In this document: in pieces, positions 60,601 to 64,000 of the stretch
Position numbering within the stretch: the first letter of the stretch is position 1
Layout: each line of letters begins with the position of its first letter
Assembly: GCA_946807835.1 (NCBI GenBank)
Contig: CAMPEX010000001.1
Span: 7,641,001 to 7,705,000, forward strand
Direction of reading: 5' to 3'
DNA: 64,000 bases
Origin: Ailanthus altissimus
Lineage: Eukaryota; Streptophyta; Magnoliopsida; Sapindales; Simaroubaceae
Position numbers and translations under genes: made by a program
The notes under the pieces: model-generated
Told to the model about the DNA's origin: nothing
The model's database searches: none
Seen by the model: the letters and a program-made list of their open reading frames with translations, nothing else

Positions 60601-61480
60601 GTTTTGATCTACATGATTTATTTTAATTTAATTTAATTTTATATTTTGTCAAATTAATGTTTGCATGTCAGTTAATTTGTATAAAAAAATTTGTATGTGT
60701 AATATTATTTTTTTAAAAAACTTATTATTAGAAGTCATTTTTGAACCATGAATCAAACTTCTTTTCGAAAAAAAGAAAAAGAAAATTGAATATTTTAAAA
60801 GACATTTTAGTAAATAATAAAGAGAAACGTTTTATTCAAAAAAATAATAATAAAGGTTGGATCCATCATTTCTTAGTCCATAAGATAAGGCCGAGTCTTC
60901 CGTTTGGACCACTATGGGCCCTTGAAATCGAATAAAAACATAGTTAGGCCCGCTTCATCGATATTCACACTAGTTATATACACGAAGAAAATTATAACAT
61001 GGGAAAAATTCACTCCGCACCCTTAAGACCTTATACTTTCAAATAAATCCCCTTGATTTCAAAAAAGAAAAAGAAAAAAAAGAAGAAAAAGACTCCTTAA
61101 CCCTTAGAGTTTGGTAAAAGGGACATAAAAATTCCTATAGTTTTGACAAAGACAAATAGACCTCGATTCGTTAATAATATATGTTAATTTAGATGGAAAA
61201 AATTATAATACTATTTAAATAATTTATTTATCTTCGTAAATAGCACGTGCAACATTCTTATCTATTTATTTTATATTTTAATTATCAAATCATATTAAAG
61301 ATTAACAACCACCTCTACAACTTATCGATCAATATAAAATGAATGAAACTTGATTGGTTCGTTGAAAATACCCTTGAACAAAGTATTTCATAACCTATAT
61401 AAGGGCAATATGGCTTTGACTATAAAAGTAATGAAAGGAGGAGAAATAAATAGAGAAAAGAGATGATCACTATGCTGTCT
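57641..61480. other. AT-rich intergenic DNA
   Basis: No gene recognised. An open stretch at 60,741-60,935 has a lysine-rich start but no recognisable motif. It contains a 34-bp minisatellite (58,818-58,976) and a (TA)n tract (60,434-60,452). Confidence 0.4.
58818..58976. repeat. 34-bp minisatellite, about 4.5 units
   Basis: The two central units (A)AGGGCACTTCCATTATTG..TCTAAAAATCTCA are nearly identical; outer units are diverged (AAGAGATACTGCTTTTAATAC.., AGAGGTATTTTTATTAATG..). Spacing stays 34-35 bp. Confidence 0.8.
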
Positions 61481-61489
61481 CTATTCAAT

Positions 61490-63102
61490 GATGGTGTGTT
61501 ATAGTGCACCAACACTTAAAACGTGGTCCAATCAGAATGGTATAGCAAAAAGAAAAAACTAAACATTAATGGACATGGCATAAAGTATGCTTAGTAGTTC
61601 TAAACTTTCTAAATCCTTGTGGAAATAAGCTCTTAAAATGACAATGTATATATTGAACCGAGTTTTAACAAAAATTGTTCCAAGGACGCCATTTAAATTA
61701 TGGAAAGATTAAAAAATTGAGTTTGCTGCATATACATATTTGGAGATGCCCATATGAAATGAGAGTTTACAATCAATTACACAGAGACCTTTTCTCCTGT
61801 ACCTAAAATAATTCCCCCTGTGCCATTATAGTATTAGTTGCTCTTTTTGATTTAGAACTATAACAAATAAATGTAAAAACAACTTTTCTCAATAAGGATT
61901 TAGAAAAAGAGGTTTACATGAGACAATAAAAAGGATTATCCTTGAGTGATAGTGAACATTTGGTGTGCACGCTTAATAAATCCATATATAGATTGAAACA
62001 AGCCTTCTGCCGATGATATTTAAAATTTCATGATGTTATTTCTTCATTTGAGTTTATAAAGAGCATCATGATTAATGTGTATACCTAAAGGTCAGTGAAC
62101 TAAGATTTGTTTCATTTTTCTATATGTGAATGATATTTTATTTGTAACCAATGATAAAGAATCGCTAAGTAATATGAAGCAGTTTTTCTTTGAGAATTTT
62201 AACATAAAGTATATGGGTTATACATCTTATGTCATTGATATTAAGATCTATAGAGATAGATTGTAAGGTATTTTGGGTCTGTCTTAAGAGACTATATCAA
62301 TAAGGCATTAGAGATATTTTAAATAAAAGATTGTTCACCAAATATAGCTCCCACTATAAAGGATGATAAGTTCAATTTAAACCAGTGCTCGAAAAATGAT
62401 CTTGAAAATGAGTAAATGAAAAATATTCTATATGCTTCTACTGTTAGAAGTCTAATGTATGCTCAAGTCTGCACAAGACTTAACATTGCATTTATTGTGG
62501 GAATATTGGGAAGATATCAGAGTAATCTAGGTGTAAACTACTGAAGAACTACAAAGAAAGTGATAATGTATGTTTAAGGGACCAAAGAATACATGTTTAT
62601 GTATAGACGAACTGATAATTTAGAGGTGATTGACTACTCGGATTTGGACTTCATTGGCTATGTTGATTTATAAAATTCAACGTTTAGATATGTTTTTATA
62701 TTTGTCAGTGGAACTGTATCTTATAGGAGTGCAAAATAGACCTTAACAGCTACTTTCACTATGGTGGTTGAGTTTGTTTTTTATTTTAAGACTACTTCAC
62801 ATGGTGTATAGATAAAGAGTTTCCTATTCAGAATTAGAATTGTGAATTCAGTTTCTAGGCCATTAAGGGCATATTGAGACAATTAGGCTGCAATTTTTAT
62901 GGCAAAAAATAATTAGAATGGTAGTTAAAATAAACATATCAACATCAAGTATTTAGCCATAAGGGAATGTGTTATAGAGAAGGGAGGGGTTATTAAACAT
63001 GTTAATACTGAATTAATGATTGTTGATCCTTTGACAAAAGACATGCTACCATTAAGATTTAAGGATTATGTAGACCGAATGAGACTTGATTCTATTATGT
63101 AA
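61490..63102 (+). pseudogene. Ty1/copia pol remnant (integrase end, RT, RNase H)
   Basis: A decayed integrase end is at about 61,600-61,770 (ALKxTMYILNRVLTKIVP-like, PFKLWKD-like, then an EMRVYN-type motif). After an apparent deletion, RT follows: SIYRLKQAF and LKFHD (about 61,970-62,030), FLYVNDILFVTND-like sequence at 62,117-62,155, then GDKFNLNQCSKNDLE-like residues, SLMYAQVCTRLNIAF (62,449-62,493), VSGTVSYRSAK and a final VDPLTKDMLPLRFKDYVDRM with a stop at about 63,100. Copia identity is clear from the SLMYAQVCTRxDIAF and DPLTK boxes. The usual YVDD reads YVND-like in the best frame, and many stops are present. Confidence 0.75.
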
Positions 63103-63323
63103 TTTTTGTTGTATGGACAAATGTTATTTAAATAAAAATCTTGTTTGTTTATGATGTTTTCTCATATTCATATGGGTTAGCATTTAAGATATATAATGCA
63201 TTGTAATACATGAAAGATAATACTCGTTCTTAGAAAATCTATTGCCATTATTCATGTGTTTTATTTCTTAAGTATGGATAACTGATAGATTTTGGATATC
63301 ATATCAAGTGAAATATATTTACC

Positions 63324-63334
63324 AAGTAGGAGAA
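63324..63334 (+). promoter_or_regulatory. Polypurine tract of the copia element
   Basis: AAGTAGGAGAA immediately precedes an LTR start TGTTAACA, the usual copia arrangement (AAGTGGGAGAATGTTA). Confidence 0.7.
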
Positions 63335-64000
63335 TGTTAACATTTTTCACGTTTGAATTTGTCTATATATGGTCCAAAAATTTCCCTTTCTTTTAAGGGT
63401 ATAACCATGTTCTTAACTGTCTATGCTCTCATGTTTTGAGATTTGGTAATTAACCATGATCATCTTTGATGGGAAAATATTCATAAAGAGATAAAAATGG
63501 AGTTAAGTTCCCCTAAGCTGATTAATTTCATTTTTCTCAAAACGCACCATCATTATTAAGATTAAAAAGGTTTAGAACACCCATTTCAAATATTGTAGCT
63601 CAACCAAGCATCAATGGCCTACGGTTAGAATTTCAATCCTTATTTTTTCACATTTGATCTTGTATACTATTTCGTTATAATGCATATTTAGATTATATTT
63701 TGTCTAGTATAAAGAATTATTATAATAGTAAAAACTAGTGTTATTGAAGAAAATTAGCCTCAATAATTTTTGGTTTCATGGATTTATAATTTTTCTTTTG
63801 ATACATTATATTCAACATCAACTATGATAAGCAAACCCTTTCATTTATTGAGAAATATGATTCATAATATATATATATATATATATAAACTATTTGTTAT
63901 CTTGCAACTTTTGAATATTAGTATCATCTCTTAAACTTGTTAACATTATAAATTATTTTATTAAAATGGTATCTCCATAAATAGGTTATGAATTAAAAAT
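63335..64000 (+). repeat. 3' LTR of the copia element, start only certain
   Basis: It starts TGTTAACATTTTTCACG after the polypurine tract, about 230 bp past the end of RNase H. A TTGTATACTATTTCG stretch and an (AT)n run at 63,868-63,887 follow. Its right end is not identified; it may lie within or beyond the window. Confidence 0.5.

Noticed and set aside
60741..60935. 64-codon lysine-rich open frame
   Set aside because: Low-complexity AT-rich sequence with no homologous motif; expected by chance in such DNA.

Overview
The window is plant nuclear DNA, most likely from a eudicot. It is very AT-rich, its two recognisable host genes have GT-AG introns, and most of the rest is LTR retrotransposon debris of typically plant lineages (Athila-like and Tat-like Ty3/gypsy, several Ty1/copia, a TRIM) plus foldback DNA elements. 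Nothing in the sequence fixes the species. No prokaryotic features, CRISPR arrays or rRNA/tRNA genes were seen.

Layout. 1-13,732 is a nest of retroelements. A minus-strand Tat-type gypsy element (5' LTR about 12,652-13,732, gag, protease, RT, RNase H, an integrase scrap at about 2,210-2,374, and an antisense extra ORF at 173-1,248) is interrupted by a plus-strand Athila-like element (2,387 to about 8,455). The Athila-like element has a 5' LTR, PBS and broken gag but no pol, and it in turn carries a solo copia-type LTR (6,190-8,373). A GGTTCGGG-rich insertion splits the Tat RT from its RNase H. 13,733-16,700 is AT-rich DNA with a degenerate tandem repeat and a 387-bp foldback element. 16,701-19,349 is a second solo LTR of the 2-2.6 kb family. 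About 20,000-24,560 is a dead plus-strand copia element.

27,540-37,700 (+) holds the first real gene, a RING-CH (MARCH-like) membrane E3 ubiquitin ligase of 266 residues in six coding exons, with introns in both UTRs. Its last coding intron contains an intact 324-bp TRIM with apparently identical LTRs and a perfect 5-bp target duplication. Its 3'-UTR intron holds a copia-type LTR with PBS. 40,921-41,752 (-) is the second gene, a two-exon, 150-residue, probably mitochondrial protein of unknown function. A 1.1-kb foldback DNA element lies about 0.5 kb upstream of its start codon.

44,187-55,969 (-) is an LTR-pol-LTR-pol-LTR complex of related copia elements, with a separate 2.6-kb solo LTR nested in one LTR. 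From 55,970 to 61,480 there is AT-rich DNA with an LTR-like remnant and a 34-bp minisatellite. From 61,490 to the end lies another decayed plus-strand copia element running into its 3' LTR.

Only the two host genes look functional. The transposons are mostly degenerate; the TRIM is the one insertion that looks young. I found no clearly new biological system. The most interesting items are the minimal TRIM inside the E3 ligase gene, the two long foldback elements, the LTR-sharing copia complex and the spliced antisense ORF in the Tat element.
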